A DNA stretch of 5,689 nt from Paracoccaceae bacterium. GTDB taxonomy: Bacteria; Pseudomonadota; Alphaproteobacteria; Rhodobacterales; Rhodobacteraceae. How positions within the stretch are numbered: the first letter of the stretch is position 1; the number at the start of each line of letters is the position of its first letter. A model generated the notes under the pieces. It was not told where the DNA came from. It made no database searches and was given only the letters and a program-made list of their open reading frames with translations. This document shows positions 1 to 5,689 of the stretch, one piece after another. Where the stretch lies: contig PARX01000004.1 of the NCBI GenBank assembly GCA_002712045.1, forward strand, positions 32,653 through 38,341. Direction: 5' to 3'. A program made the translations under genes and the position numbers.

Positions 1-485
1 GGCTTAATAGTAGATGTAGTAGCGTATGACCCTTGACTAAAAACAAGCCCTTGCTTCGAACTATTTTCAAGATTCAGAACATGCCCAACAATAATCCAAT
101 GATCTCCCCCGTCATGAATATCATGAGTTTGACAGTCAAACCTACTAGACACATCACTAATAATCGGAACTCTATTTTGGTCCTCATGCCAGTTAATCTT
201 TGAGAACTTGTCTTCACCCTTTATAGCAAACTTGTTTGAAATCTCTGATTGATCAGATGCTAAAACATGAACAGCAAAAAAAGTTGCATTCGTAAATGAT
301 GGAGACGATAAGGCAGACTTTGCAATACTCCATAAAACGAGTGGTGGTTCCATAGAAACTGAATTGAAACTGCTCGCTGTCATACCGATTGGATCATCGT
401 TCAGATCTCTAGCCGTTATTATGGTAACGCCAGTAGCAAAGCTTGATAACGCAGATCTAAAATCGTTAGAAGAAAAATTTGTCAT
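1..485 (-). CDS. NAD(P)H:flavin reductase (HpaC/DIM6-NTAB type), 3' end beyond window
   Basis: This gene probably reduces free FMN or FAD with NAD(P)H and passes the reduced flavin to the upstream HpaB-type oxygenase. About 161 residues are visible, reading without a stop to the left edge, so the C-terminus is missing. Family motifs seen are FATGV (residues 16-20), GMTASSFNSVS then EPPLV (34-50), the strand FFAVHVL (69-75), C118 and GGDHWIIVGHV (126-136); the GDH motif is typical of short-chain flavin reductases of two-component monooxygenases. The ATG at 485 is preceded by TAAGG (minus strand, 499-495) at a good distance of 9 bases. It lies 109 bases downstream of the oxygenase gene on the same strand, with no convincing terminator between them. 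The visible part already covers the usual single-domain length of about 165-185 residues. It may end just outside the window, or carry a C-terminal extension such as the MarR-like domain of the Acinetobacter C1 reductase. Family assignment is firm; exact flavin and partner are inferred. Confidence 0.9.
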   Translation of the reverse strand, partial: MTNFSSNDFRSALSSFATGVTIITARDLNDDPIGMTASSFNSVSMEPPLVLWSIAKSALSSPSFTNATFFAVHVLASDQSEISNKFAIKGEDKFSKINWHEDQNRVPIISDVSSRFDCQTHDIHDGGDHWIIVGHVLNLENSSKQGLVFSQGSYATTSTIK

Positions 486-594
486 TCCAGAATACCTTAG
501 TCATCTTATTAACCGGTAGACAAGCCGATGCTATCCGGATTCTGATAGTTTTATCCAAAGGATGCGATATATGCCTTAGAACCACGATAGACAC

Positions 595-2073
595 CTATGT
601 TTGGTTTAAAAAACTGTCAACTCTATCTATCACCCTGTCACGATCATAAAGATCAAAATAAGCTGCATGCATCAAATGAGGTGGGCCAAAGAAGAACCTT
701 TCGTAAAGGGTTTGTCTACTACCAAAGCCTGACACACAAACATCATGGGCAAGTCGATATAGAGCAACCCTATCTTTAGCTTCCAAATTTGCCACATGAA
801 AATATTTATCCACATCACCACTTATAGCATTTTCGAAATCAGCTTCAGATGGTGTTGCCATTAAAGAAGAAGATCCCATTAATTGTAACATTTCAACCAT
901 TCTAGGATAATATTTAGGAAATAAGTTTCGCTGAGTATCTAATGGCCTGCGATTTGGAACAAAGTTTCCATATTGATCCTCATGTGCGTCATGTTCAGCC
1001 TGATATAACAATGCTCTTACAGTCTCTGTCATCATCATTATTTCAGAGATCATACCCTTCATTGCTAAATCCTTGTCACGGCCGGTAGCTTTAGCAATCG
1101 CACACAAAATTCCCGTTAAGAATTCTGCTTTTGCCAATTTCCCACAAGCGACCTGATGGGCCATGTGCACAACTGCGTTCGTATCAGCGAAGGCTCTATT
1201 GCATAACTCTGGCTGACCATACATGAATATGCGCTCCCAAGGGACTAAGACATTATCAAAAATAACAACCGCGTCCATTTCCTCAAAACGGCTAGACAAG
1301 GGCGCATCAAAATTTGATTTTCCATTATCGTATGTATCTCTACATATCAATTTCAAGCCAGGTGTTGCGATAGGTATAGCAAAAGCAAAGGCAAAAGGAA
1401 TATTAGCAGGATCTGCTTTTAGAACCGTTGATGGGAAAACTTCGATTTCGTCTGCAAATGGTCCTAAAGTAGCCAATAATCTTGCGCCGGTAACAATTAT
1501 CCCTGCATCTGTTTCTTTTACGACATGTAAGGCAACCTGATCATTATAGATCCCTGCAGCTGCCTGTTTGTGACTTACTGATGGATTTATCAGTGTGTGC
1601 GTCAAAATTTGATCGTTTGTCCGAGCATAATTATAGAAATCAAGCATATTCTTAGAAAATTCAGCATTTCCTTTCGTTCCTTGATCCAAAAATGATCTCG
1701 CTGCTGCGAATGACATGAGCGACGCATTCTTGTAATCAGGTGTTCTTCCAAACATACCATGACTCCAAGTTGCCCACTCATAATAAGCTTTTCCACGATC
1801 TAAAATATCTTGCTTTGACTTTGGGGTTTTAAATGATAACGGACAACGGATGCCATCTTCATCAACGTAAGTTACCTTATCACGATATTTATCGTTATGC
1901 TGATTGTCCAAAAACCCTGCTAGCGAAGAGACACCACGAGACATTCCAGGCTCAGAAGTCACATCTTTTACTCTTTTGCCTTGGGTCCATATCTCTCGAT
2001 CATCTTGCAGGCCAGCGATATATTCTGCGCCTGTTCTTATTCCCTTTCCAGTGAGTATTGATGTGTCTTTCAT
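595..2073 (-). CDS. hpaB: HpaB-family flavin-dependent monooxygenase, oxygenase component (4-hydroxyphenylacetate 3-hydroxylase type)
   Basis: This is the oxygenase of a two-component, reduced-flavin-dependent monooxygenase that ortho-hydroxylates phenolic compounds; the type reaction is 4-hydroxyphenylacetate to 3,4-dihydroxyphenylacetate in the cytoplasm. At 492 residues it has the family's normal length. The N-terminal domain holds GRTPDY (109-114), whose R110 and Y114 match substrate-binding residues of Thermus HpaB. H159 in LTHTLINP matches the substrate-contacting histidine. The beta domain with the GARLLATLGPFADEI stretch (196-210) shapes the flavin pocket. The C-terminal helical domain (about 300-492) resembles acyl-CoA dehydrogenases. 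The ATG at 2073 has a strong AGGGAAGG ribosome site (about 2089-2082), 8 bases upstream. It starts 16 bases after the marR stop, and a flavin reductase gene follows, so partner and control are both adjacent. Relatives act on chlorophenols, nitrophenols, phenol or the pyoverdine/paerucumarin precursor (PvcC), so the substrate is uncertain although the family call is secure. Confidence 0.93.
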   Translation of the reverse strand: MKDTSILTGKGIRTGAEYIAGLQDDREIWTQGKRVKDVTSEPGMSRGVSSLAGFLDNQHNDKYRDKVTYVDEDGIRCPLSFKTPKSKQDILDRGKAYYEWATWSHGMFGRTPDYKNASLMSFAAARSFLDQGTKGNAEFSKNMLDFYNYARTNDQILTHTLINPSVSHKQAAAGIYNDQVALHVVKETDAGIIVTGARLLATLGPFADEIEVFPSTVLKADPANIPFAFAFAIPIATPGLKLICRDTYDNGKSNFDAPLSSRFEEMDAVVIFDNVLVPWERIFMYGQPELCNRAFADTNAVVHMAHQVACGKLAKAEFLTGILCAIAKATGRDKDLAMKGMISEIMMMTETVRALLYQAEHDAHEDQYGNFVPNRRPLDTQRNLFPKYYPRMVEMLQLMGSSSLMATPSEADFENAISGDVDKYFHVANLEAKDRVALYRLAHDVCVSGFGSRQTLYERFFFGPPHLMHAAYFDLYDRDRVIDRVDSFLNQT

Positions 2074-2089
2074 GAACTTTACCTTCCCT

Positions 2090-2527
2090 TTAAACAGAAA
2101 ATTTCTTAAGCAATCTTTCTAAACTCTGCCATTCCTCGTTACTAACTCTTGCTTTTAACCTCGAATGAATAGCAAGCACACTTGGTGCCACTAACTGCTG
2201 TAATTCTTGGCCTTTGGTTGTTAAACTTATTTGGACCTGTCGCCTGTCTTTATCGCTCCTGTTTCGAATGAGTAAATTCTTTTTAACCAACCTATCCAAG
2301 ATGCCTACCAAACTAGGAGCCGGTAAAAGAGTGATTTTAGAAAGCTGCGCAACAGTAATATTGTTTTCAGTCCATAAAACGCGAAGAATTCTCCATTGTT
2401 GCTCTGTAAGATCATATTTATAAAATAAATTACGATATTCAGGCATTATTGCATCTAAAGCTTTATACAGTTGCATGGGCAAAGATGTGCTAAAAGCAGG
2501 AACTTCGTTAATATCGACATAATTCAT
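2090..2527 (-). CDS. MarR-family transcriptional regulator, HpaR-like
   Basis: A 145-residue winged-helix regulator, a typical MarR length. The LTEQQWRILRVLW stretch (40-52) is the hallmark of the HpaR-like subgroup, which controls aromatic degradation operons and is usually released from DNA by a phenolic acid. The recognition helix is probably at about 69-84 (APSLVGILDRLVKKN), and the wing at about 87-102 has the conserved D92-K-D94-R95-R96 motif. It heads a minus-strand operon with the flavin monooxygenase and flavin reductase. The ATG at 2527 lies inside a perfect 20-base palindrome and only 6 bases after a consensus TATAAT, with no ribosome-binding sequence, so the message may be leaderless and the protein probably represses itself. 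An alternative start at M18 (ATG at 2476-2474) also lacks a clear ribosome site, and starting there would remove part of the first helix. Family assignment is firm; the ligand is unknown. Confidence 0.92.
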   Translation of the reverse strand: MNYVDINEVPAFSTSLPMQLYKALDAIMPEYRNLFYKYDLTEQQWRILRVLWTENNITVAQLSKITLLPAPSLVGILDRLVKKNLLIRNRSDKDRRQVQISLTTKGQELQQLVAPSVLAIHSRLKARVSNEEWQSLERLLKKFSV

Positions 2528-2538
2528 ATATGAATTAT
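2519..2538. promoter_or_regulatory. Perfect 20-base palindrome, probable MarR operator over the marR start codon
   Basis: The sequence ATAATTCATATATGAATTAT equals its own reverse complement over all 20 bases. It covers the marR start codon (2527-2525) and most of the marR -10 box (2539-2534). MarR dimers usually bind AT-rich palindromes of 16-20 bases at or near their own promoter, so position and form both fit an autoregulatory operator. A protein bound here would block RNA polymerase for marR and the two genes behind it. Binding is inferred, not shown. Confidence 0.68.
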
Positions 2539-2563
2539 ATTAAAATTGATTATAAAAAATCAA
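2534..2563 (-). promoter_or_regulatory. Predicted sigma-70-type promoter for the marR operon
   Basis: On the minus strand TTGATT (2563-2558) and a perfect TATAAT (2539-2534) are separated by 18 bases. Transcription would start at about 2527, at or next to the marR ATG, giving a leaderless message. A second perfect TATAAT at 2554-2549 would start at about 2542 and give a leader of about 15 bases, but it has no recognisable -35 box. The region is so AT-rich that chance matches are likely. Confidence 0.45.
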
Positions 2564-2615
2564 GCTTTTTCTTTTTTCCTAGAATTTGGGATTTGCAGAT
2601 GGAAAATATAATTTT

Positions 2616-2643
2616 TTGCTAGTACATTAAAGTCATATATGAT
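2616..2643 (+). promoter_or_regulatory. Predicted promoter for the Rieske oxygenase gene
   Basis: TTGCTA (2616-2621) and TATGAT (2638-2643) are separated by 16 bases, matching the sigma-70 consensus at 4 of 6 and 5 of 6 positions. The expected start is near 2650. This leaves a leader of about 30 bases before the ATG at 2682, and would put the alternative GTG at 2652 practically at the 5' end of the message. The -10 box overlaps the second copy of the putative MarR operator core. Confidence 0.45.
2633..2642. promoter_or_regulatory. Second copy of the operator core TCATATATGA
   Basis: This 10-base palindrome is identical to the centre of the 20-base palindrome at 2519-2538 (core 2524-2533). 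The two centres are 109 bases apart, roughly a whole number of helical turns. The flanks are not symmetrical here, so the site would be weaker than the first. It overlaps the predicted -10 box of the Rieske gene, where a bound repressor would block initiation. This suggests one regulator for both divergent operons. Confidence 0.5.
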
Positions 2644-2648
2644 AATTT

Positions 2649-2662
2649 TCTGTGATCACAGA
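2649..2662. promoter_or_regulatory. 14-base perfect palindrome at the predicted transcription start of the Rieske gene
   Basis: TCTGTGATCACAGA is its own reverse complement and differs from the MarR-type core nearby. It sits at the predicted +1 of the Rieske transcript and contains the GTG at 2652. It could be the site of a second regulator. It contains TGTGA and TCACA half-sites but lacks the 6-base spacer of a CRP site, so CRP is unlikely. Confidence 0.35.
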
Positions 2663-2681
2663 TTTAAAGTTGGGTAAAGTT

Positions 2682-3806
2682 ATGGGAAAAGAAAATCTAA
2701 GTCCTATCAAAGAATTACAAGACAATGTAGCATTACCTTTTGCGAAAGCCAGAGCGATGCCAAAATCCGTATATACGTCTGATGAATTTCTGGATTACGA
2801 AATTGAAAATGTTTTCAAGAAAGATTGGTTTTGCGCAGGGCGCTCAGACTCATTAAAAAATGTAGGTGATTATTTCACCCTTGAGTTAGCCGGCCAACCG
2901 ATCATGGTATTGCGAGACAATGAAAAAAAAATAACAGCTCAATCCAACGTTTGCCGACACCGAATGTCAACATTACTGGAAGGGTCCGGCAATACTAAAA
3001 CCATTGTTTGCCCATATCACGCTTGGACTTATGGTTTAGATGGAGCGCTTCGTGGCGCTCCTGCAATGACCCAAAACAGAGATTTTGATAAAAAGAAATA
3101 TTGCCTACCAAAAATAAAGTGTGAAGAGTGGTTGGGCTGGATTATGATATCACTTAATCCTGACGTAAAACCTATTCAAAAATCATTATCTGAAGTATCT
3201 GATTTAATTGGTGATTTTGAAATGGAAACTTATACACAAACTTTCTTTGAAACACACGTTTGGGATACAAATTGGAAGGTTTTGGCAGAAAACTTCATGG
3301 AAAGCTACCATTTGCCCGTATGTCATGCAGGTACCATAGGCGGATTGTCAAAATTAGAAGAAATGGACTGTCCCCCTGGAAGAGAGGCATTTAACTATCA
3401 TTTCATATTGAAAGAACCTCATTTCAAACTCGCTAATGCTCATCCAAATAATACAAGATTGAAGGGTGACTGGAGACGAACAACTGTCTTACTCGCTATT
3501 TACCCCAGCTTACTAATAACTTTAACACCAGGTTATTTTTGGTATCTTTCTTTACATCCTAAAGGCGTTGGGAAAGTACATATTAATTTTGGTGGAGGAA
3601 TGTCTCCTGATTTCGTCAATGATCCAGACGCTAAAGATCATTTCAAAGCAGTAAAAACTCTTTTGGATGAGGTAAATGTGGAAGATCGCGGATGTACCGA
3701 GAAGGTATTCAAAGGATTACTCTCTGATAACGCGACACCCGGGCATTTATCACATCTAGAAAGACCAAATTATGATTTCGCAACATACTTAGCTTCTCAT
3801 TCTTGA
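2682..3806 (+). CDS. Rieske non-heme iron oxygenase, alpha subunit
   Basis: A terminal oxygenase that uses electrons from a partner reductase or ferredoxin to activate O2 for hydroxylation or demethylation; the substrate is unknown. Numbered from the ATG at 2682 (374 residues), the Rieske 2Fe-2S centre is C91-x-H93 and C110-x2-H113 (CRH, then CPYHAW). The catalytic domain has ENFMESYHLPVCH, giving iron ligands H210 and H215 and the bridging residue E207 where most families have Asp. A later EDRGCTE stretch supplies the likely third ligand D335. Glutamate at the bridge is known in CntA-like (carnitine) oxygenases, and the layout resembles glycine-betaine or carnitine types more than two-subunit benzene or naphthalene types. 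No beta subunit, ferredoxin or reductase gene is in view. A GTG at 2652 would add 10 residues, but it lies in a palindrome at the predicted transcript start; neither start has a good ribosome site. It is divergent from marR and may share its control. Confidence 0.92.
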   Translation: MGKENLSPIKELQDNVALPFAKARAMPKSVYTSDEFLDYEIENVFKKDWFCAGRSDSLKNVGDYFTLELAGQPIMVLRDNEKKITAQSNVCRHRMSTLLEGSGNTKTIVCPYHAWTYGLDGALRGAPAMTQNRDFDKKKYCLPKIKCEEWLGWIMISLNPDVKPIQKSLSEVSDLIGDFEMETYTQTFFETHVWDTNWKVLAENFMESYHLPVCHAGTIGGLSKLEEMDCPPGREAFNYHFILKEPHFKLANAHPNNTRLKGDWRRTTVLLAIYPSLLITLTPGYFWYLSLHPKGVGKVHINFGGGMSPDFVNDPDAKDHFKAVKTLLDEVNVEDRGCTEKVFKGLLSDNATPGHLSHLERPNYDFATYLASHS

Positions 3807-3881
3807 ATTGATTTGATAAAAAGATTTCCTTGCAAATTTATCATCATTGTAGAACAAAAGAGACTTGTTACGTTGAGATTA

Positions 3882-3925
3882 CTTACATGTAGCTTCTTAA
3901 CAATTATGCTAAAAAAAGATATTAG
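3882..3925 (+). promoter_or_regulatory. Weak promoter candidates before the aldolase gene
   Basis: The 154-base gap after the Rieske gene is strongly AT-rich and has no terminator hairpin with a T-run. Two weak matches are CTTACA (3882-3887) with TATGCT (3905-3910), and TTAACA (3897-3902) with TATTAG (3920-3925), each with 17-base spacing. Either could give the aldolase and dehydrogenase genes their own promoter, but such matches are expected by chance here. The TCATATATGA core is absent from this gap. Confidence 0.22.
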
Positions 3926-3960
3926 TTTGCTAAGATGTAAATAAATCATGAATAAGAAAA

Positions 3961-4926
3961 ATGAAAAATAAAGAAAAAACAATCACTAATACAGGTACTG
4001 AATTGGATCTTGATTGGGTTCTAATGACGCAAGCGAATACGTCAGCAATTGAACGTCGTGCAAACAATATTGGCAACAGGCGGTCAATAAAAAAGCAACA
4101 CCAAGCTGCCTGGTTGTTAAAAGCCATTACATTAATCGATCTTACAACGTTATCAGGTGATGATACAGAAAGGCGTGTTCATCGGCTGTGTGCAAAGGGT
4201 AAACAACCAATCAGCAAATTGTTAGTTGATGAGCTGGGAATACAAAGCCTTAAAATTCAGGTAGGCGCAATATGTGTCTATCATGAAATGGTTAAAACTG
4301 CTGTCAACGCTTTAAAAGACACTACCATCCCTGTCGCCGCTGTTTCGACAGGATTCCCAGCAGGCCTTTCTCCACTAAACTTAAGAATCAAAGAAATAAA
4401 AGAAAGTGTGAAAATTGGAGCTTCAGAAATTGATATCGTCATTTCTAGACGACATGTTTTGAATGGAAACTGGTCGGCACTATACGAAGAGGTAAAATTA
4501 TTTAAGCAAGCTTGTGGTAATGCCCATATGAAAGCTATTTTGGCAACCGGAGAGCTGGGAACATTGCGAAATGTGGCTCGAGCATCTCTTGTTTGCATGA
4601 TGGCAGGGGCAGATTTCATCAAAACCTCTACTGGTAAAGAGAATATTAACTCCACTTTACCGGTAACATTAACTATGTTGCGACAAATAAGGGATTTTCA
4701 TGAAAGAACGGGTTACCACGTGGGTTATAAACCAGCCGGTGGCATCTCAAAAGCAAAAGATGCCTTGACGTACTTAAGCCTCTTAAAAGATGAACTAGGA
4801 GATCAATGGTTAAATCCTGATTTATTCAGGTTTGGCGCCTCCTCGCTTTTGGGTGACATTGAAAGACAACTAGATCACTTTAACACCGGCCAATATTCGG
4901 CCAATTTTCGCCATGGGATGGGATAA
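3961..4926 (+). CDS. deoC: Deoxyribose-phosphate aldolase (DeoC/DERA family), long form
   Basis: A class I aldolase that classically splits 2-deoxyribose 5-phosphate into glyceraldehyde 3-phosphate and acetaldehyde. The TIM barrel runs from about residue 55 to 305. The Schiff-base lysine is K221 in FIKTSTGK. The helper lysine K257 lies in GYKPAGG, and the acid D158 in EIDIVI, matching E. coli K167, K201 and D102. At 321 residues it is about 60 longer than E. coli DeoC, mostly in an N-terminal extension (ELDLDWV then an RR/KK-rich stretch, 14-45), a form I associate with alphaproteobacterial and actinobacterial enzymes. The ATG at 3961 is the only in-frame ATG before the conserved ELDLDWV stretch; its ribosome site is poor. 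The stop is 2 bases before the aldehyde dehydrogenase ATG, so the two are translationally linked. The dehydrogenase could oxidise the acetaldehyde released. All catalytic residues are present, so it should be an active aldolase, but next to oxygenase genes its substrate may not be a nucleoside sugar. Confidence 0.93.
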   Translation: MKNKEKTITNTGTELDLDWVLMTQANTSAIERRANNIGNRRSIKKQHQAAWLLKAITLIDLTTLSGDDTERRVHRLCAKGKQPISKLLVDELGIQSLKIQVGAICVYHEMVKTAVNALKDTTIPVAAVSTGFPAGLSPLNLRIKEIKESVKIGASEIDIVISRRHVLNGNWSALYEEVKLFKQACGNAHMKAILATGELGTLRNVARASLVCMMAGADFIKTSTGKENINSTLPVTLTMLRQIRDFHERTGYHVGYKPAGGISKAKDALTYLSLLKDELGDQWLNPDLFRFGASSLLGDIERQLDHFNTGQYSANFRHGMG

Positions 4927-4928
4927 TT

Positions 4929-5689
4929 ATGACACTGAATGAAATATTCAATAACATGGATTGGGGAACTGCCCCTGAAAATAACAAAATAGCCCTTTCA
5001 TGGATTAAAGAACAAAATGGCACCTTTAATCATTTTATCGGTGGGGAATTCGTAAAGGCAAAAAACCATTTTAAAACAAAAAACCCAGCCAACAATCAGT
5101 TTCTTGCCAATATCGCAGTTGGATCGAAATCGGATGTTAACCTTGCTGTAAATTCAGCTCTAAAAGCTCAAAAAAAATGGATACAAATTGGTTGTCATGG
5201 AAGGTCAAGATATCTTTACGCAATTGCGCGATTACTTCAAAAACACAGTCGTCTTTTTGCTGTCTTGGAAACAATCGATAATGGAAAGCCAATAAGAGAA
5301 AGTCGCGATATCGATATACCACTTGCAATCCGACATTTTTATTACCACGCTGGAGCAGCCCAATTAATGGAAGACAACTTCCCTGGACACGAGGCGATTG
5401 GTGTTTGTGGTCAAATAATTCCATGGAATTTTCCTTTACTCATGCTTGCTTGGAAAATCGCACCCGCAATCGCTATGGGCAATACTGTCGTCTTAAAACC
5501 AGCTGAGTATACATCGCTTACCGCTATGCTTTTCGCCCAAATATGCATTGAAGCTAATATTCCAAAAGGTGTGATCAATATTGTTACTGGGGATGGGATT
5601 ACGGGATCGTTAATTACTAATCATAAACTTATTAATAAAATTGCCTTTACTGGATCAACAGAAGTAGGGCGAATTATAAGATCTCAAAC
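4929..5689 (+). CDS. NAD(P)-dependent aldehyde dehydrogenase, N-terminal 253 residues (3' end beyond window)
   Basis: It oxidises an aldehyde to the acid with NAD(P)+. The visible part covers about half of a usual 480-500 residue enzyme and contains most of the cofactor-binding domain. IPWNF (164-168) carries N167, the conserved active-site asparagine. VLKPAEYT (188-195) has K190, which binds the cofactor ribose or phosphate, and FTGSTEVGR (240-248) is the nucleotide-binding loop. The catalytic cysteine and general-base glutamate lie beyond the window. Other conserved stretches include ETIDNGKPIRESRDIDI (114-130). The ATG at 4929 follows the deoC stop by 2 bases, with GGGATGGGA (4915-4923) inside the end of deoC as ribosome site. 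This gene order and the N-terminus resemble aldehyde dehydrogenases that accompany long-form deoC, where acetaldehyde or glyceraldehyde 3-phosphate would be the substrate; in many such operons a second aldehyde dehydrogenase follows. The reading frame stays open to the last base. Confidence 0.92.
   Translation, partial: MTLNEIFNNMDWGTAPENNKIALSWIKEQNGTFNHFIGGEFVKAKNHFKTKNPANNQFLANIAVGSKSDVNLAVNSALKAQKKWIQIGCHGRSRYLYAIARLLQKHSRLFAVLETIDNGKPIRESRDIDIPLAIRHFYYHAGAAQLMEDNFPGHEAIGVCGQIIPWNFPLLMLAWKIAPAIAMGNTVVLKPAEYTSLTAMLFAQICIEANIPKGVINIVTGDGITGSLITNHKLINKIAFTGSTEVGRIIRSQ

Noticed and set aside
563..573. Possible third MarR site (minus strand GCATATATCGC) before the flavin reductase gene.
   Set aside because: It matches only part of the core and is not symmetrical; chance similarity in AT-rich DNA is likely.
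2650..2661. CRP site suggested by TGTGA and TCACA.
   Set aside because: The half-sites abut with no 6-base spacer, so CRP or FNR could not bind in the usual way.
2639..2677. Twelve-codon open frame ending 4 bases before the Rieske ATG, a possible leader peptide.
   Set aside because: Its ATG lies upstream of the predicted transcription start, it has no ribosome site, and its codons show no attenuator-like run.
2768..2777. 10-base palindrome CGTATATACG early in the Rieske gene, resembling an operator.
   Set aside because: It lies within the coding frame and does not share the TCATATATGA core; short AT-rich palindromes are common in this sequence.
3042..3061. GC-rich 7-base-pair hairpin (GGAGCGC, 6-base loop, GCGCTCC) inside the Rieske gene.
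   Set aside because: It encodes conserved-looking protein (GALRGAP region), is followed by no T-run and is far from any gene end; most likely a by-product of coding.
3814..3841. GATAAA and TTTATC arms after the Rieske stop as a terminator.
   Set aside because: The 6-base-pair stem is all A/T apart from one pair, the loop is about 16 bases and no T-run follows.
3948..3971. Seven-codon open frame overlapping the deoC start.
   Set aside because: It is very short, lysine- and asparagine-rich as expected in A-rich DNA, and has no ribosome site.
4281..4655. Long open frame on the minus strand opposite deoC, and similar ones at 1223-1540 (plus) and 5137-5424 (minus).
   Set aside because: Each lies fully opposite a well-recognised enzyme gene, and their translations show no family motifs; they are antisense shadows.

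Overview
The window is an AT-rich bacterial segment holding six protein genes in two divergent groups around a regulatory gap at 2528-2681. No rRNA, tRNA, CRISPR array, insertion sequence or transposase was seen. The deoC and aldehyde dehydrogenase pair, with a long DeoC of about 320 residues, is an arrangement I associate mainly with Alphaproteobacteria. Together with the AT-rich composition this suggests a low-GC, perhaps marine, proteobacterium. That placement is an inference and is weak.

The minus-strand group is read from about 2527 down to 1. It starts with a MarR-family repressor of the HpaR type (2090-2527). Sixteen bases later comes the oxygenase of an HpaB-type two-component flavin monooxygenase (595-2073). 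After a 109-base gap comes its likely partner, an NAD(P)H:flavin reductase (485 down to the window edge, 3' end not seen). This looks like a self-regulated aromatic hydroxylation operon.

The plus-strand group starts with a Rieske non-heme iron oxygenase alpha subunit (2682-3806). After 154 AT-rich bases come a deoxyribose-phosphate-aldolase-family protein (3961-4926) and, 2 bases further, an aldehyde dehydrogenase that runs off the right edge (4929-5689). The aldolase and dehydrogenase are almost certainly co-translated. Whether they are transcribed with the Rieske gene is open.

The divergent gap holds the most informative non-coding signals. A perfect 20-base palindrome covers the marR start codon and its -10 box. 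A second copy of its 10-base core, TCATATATGA, lies on the -10 box of the predicted promoter for the Rieske gene. The simplest reading is that the MarR protein represses both arms in response to an aromatic ligand, so the flavin monooxygenase and the Rieske oxygenase would serve one pathway. The substrate cannot be read from the sequence. An aromatic acid such as 4-hydroxyphenylacetate is plausible for the flavin enzyme. The Rieske enzyme has no reductase partner in view. The aldolase and dehydrogenase could either clear aldehyde products of this pathway or be an ordinary deoxynucleoside-catabolism pair that happens to lie next door.
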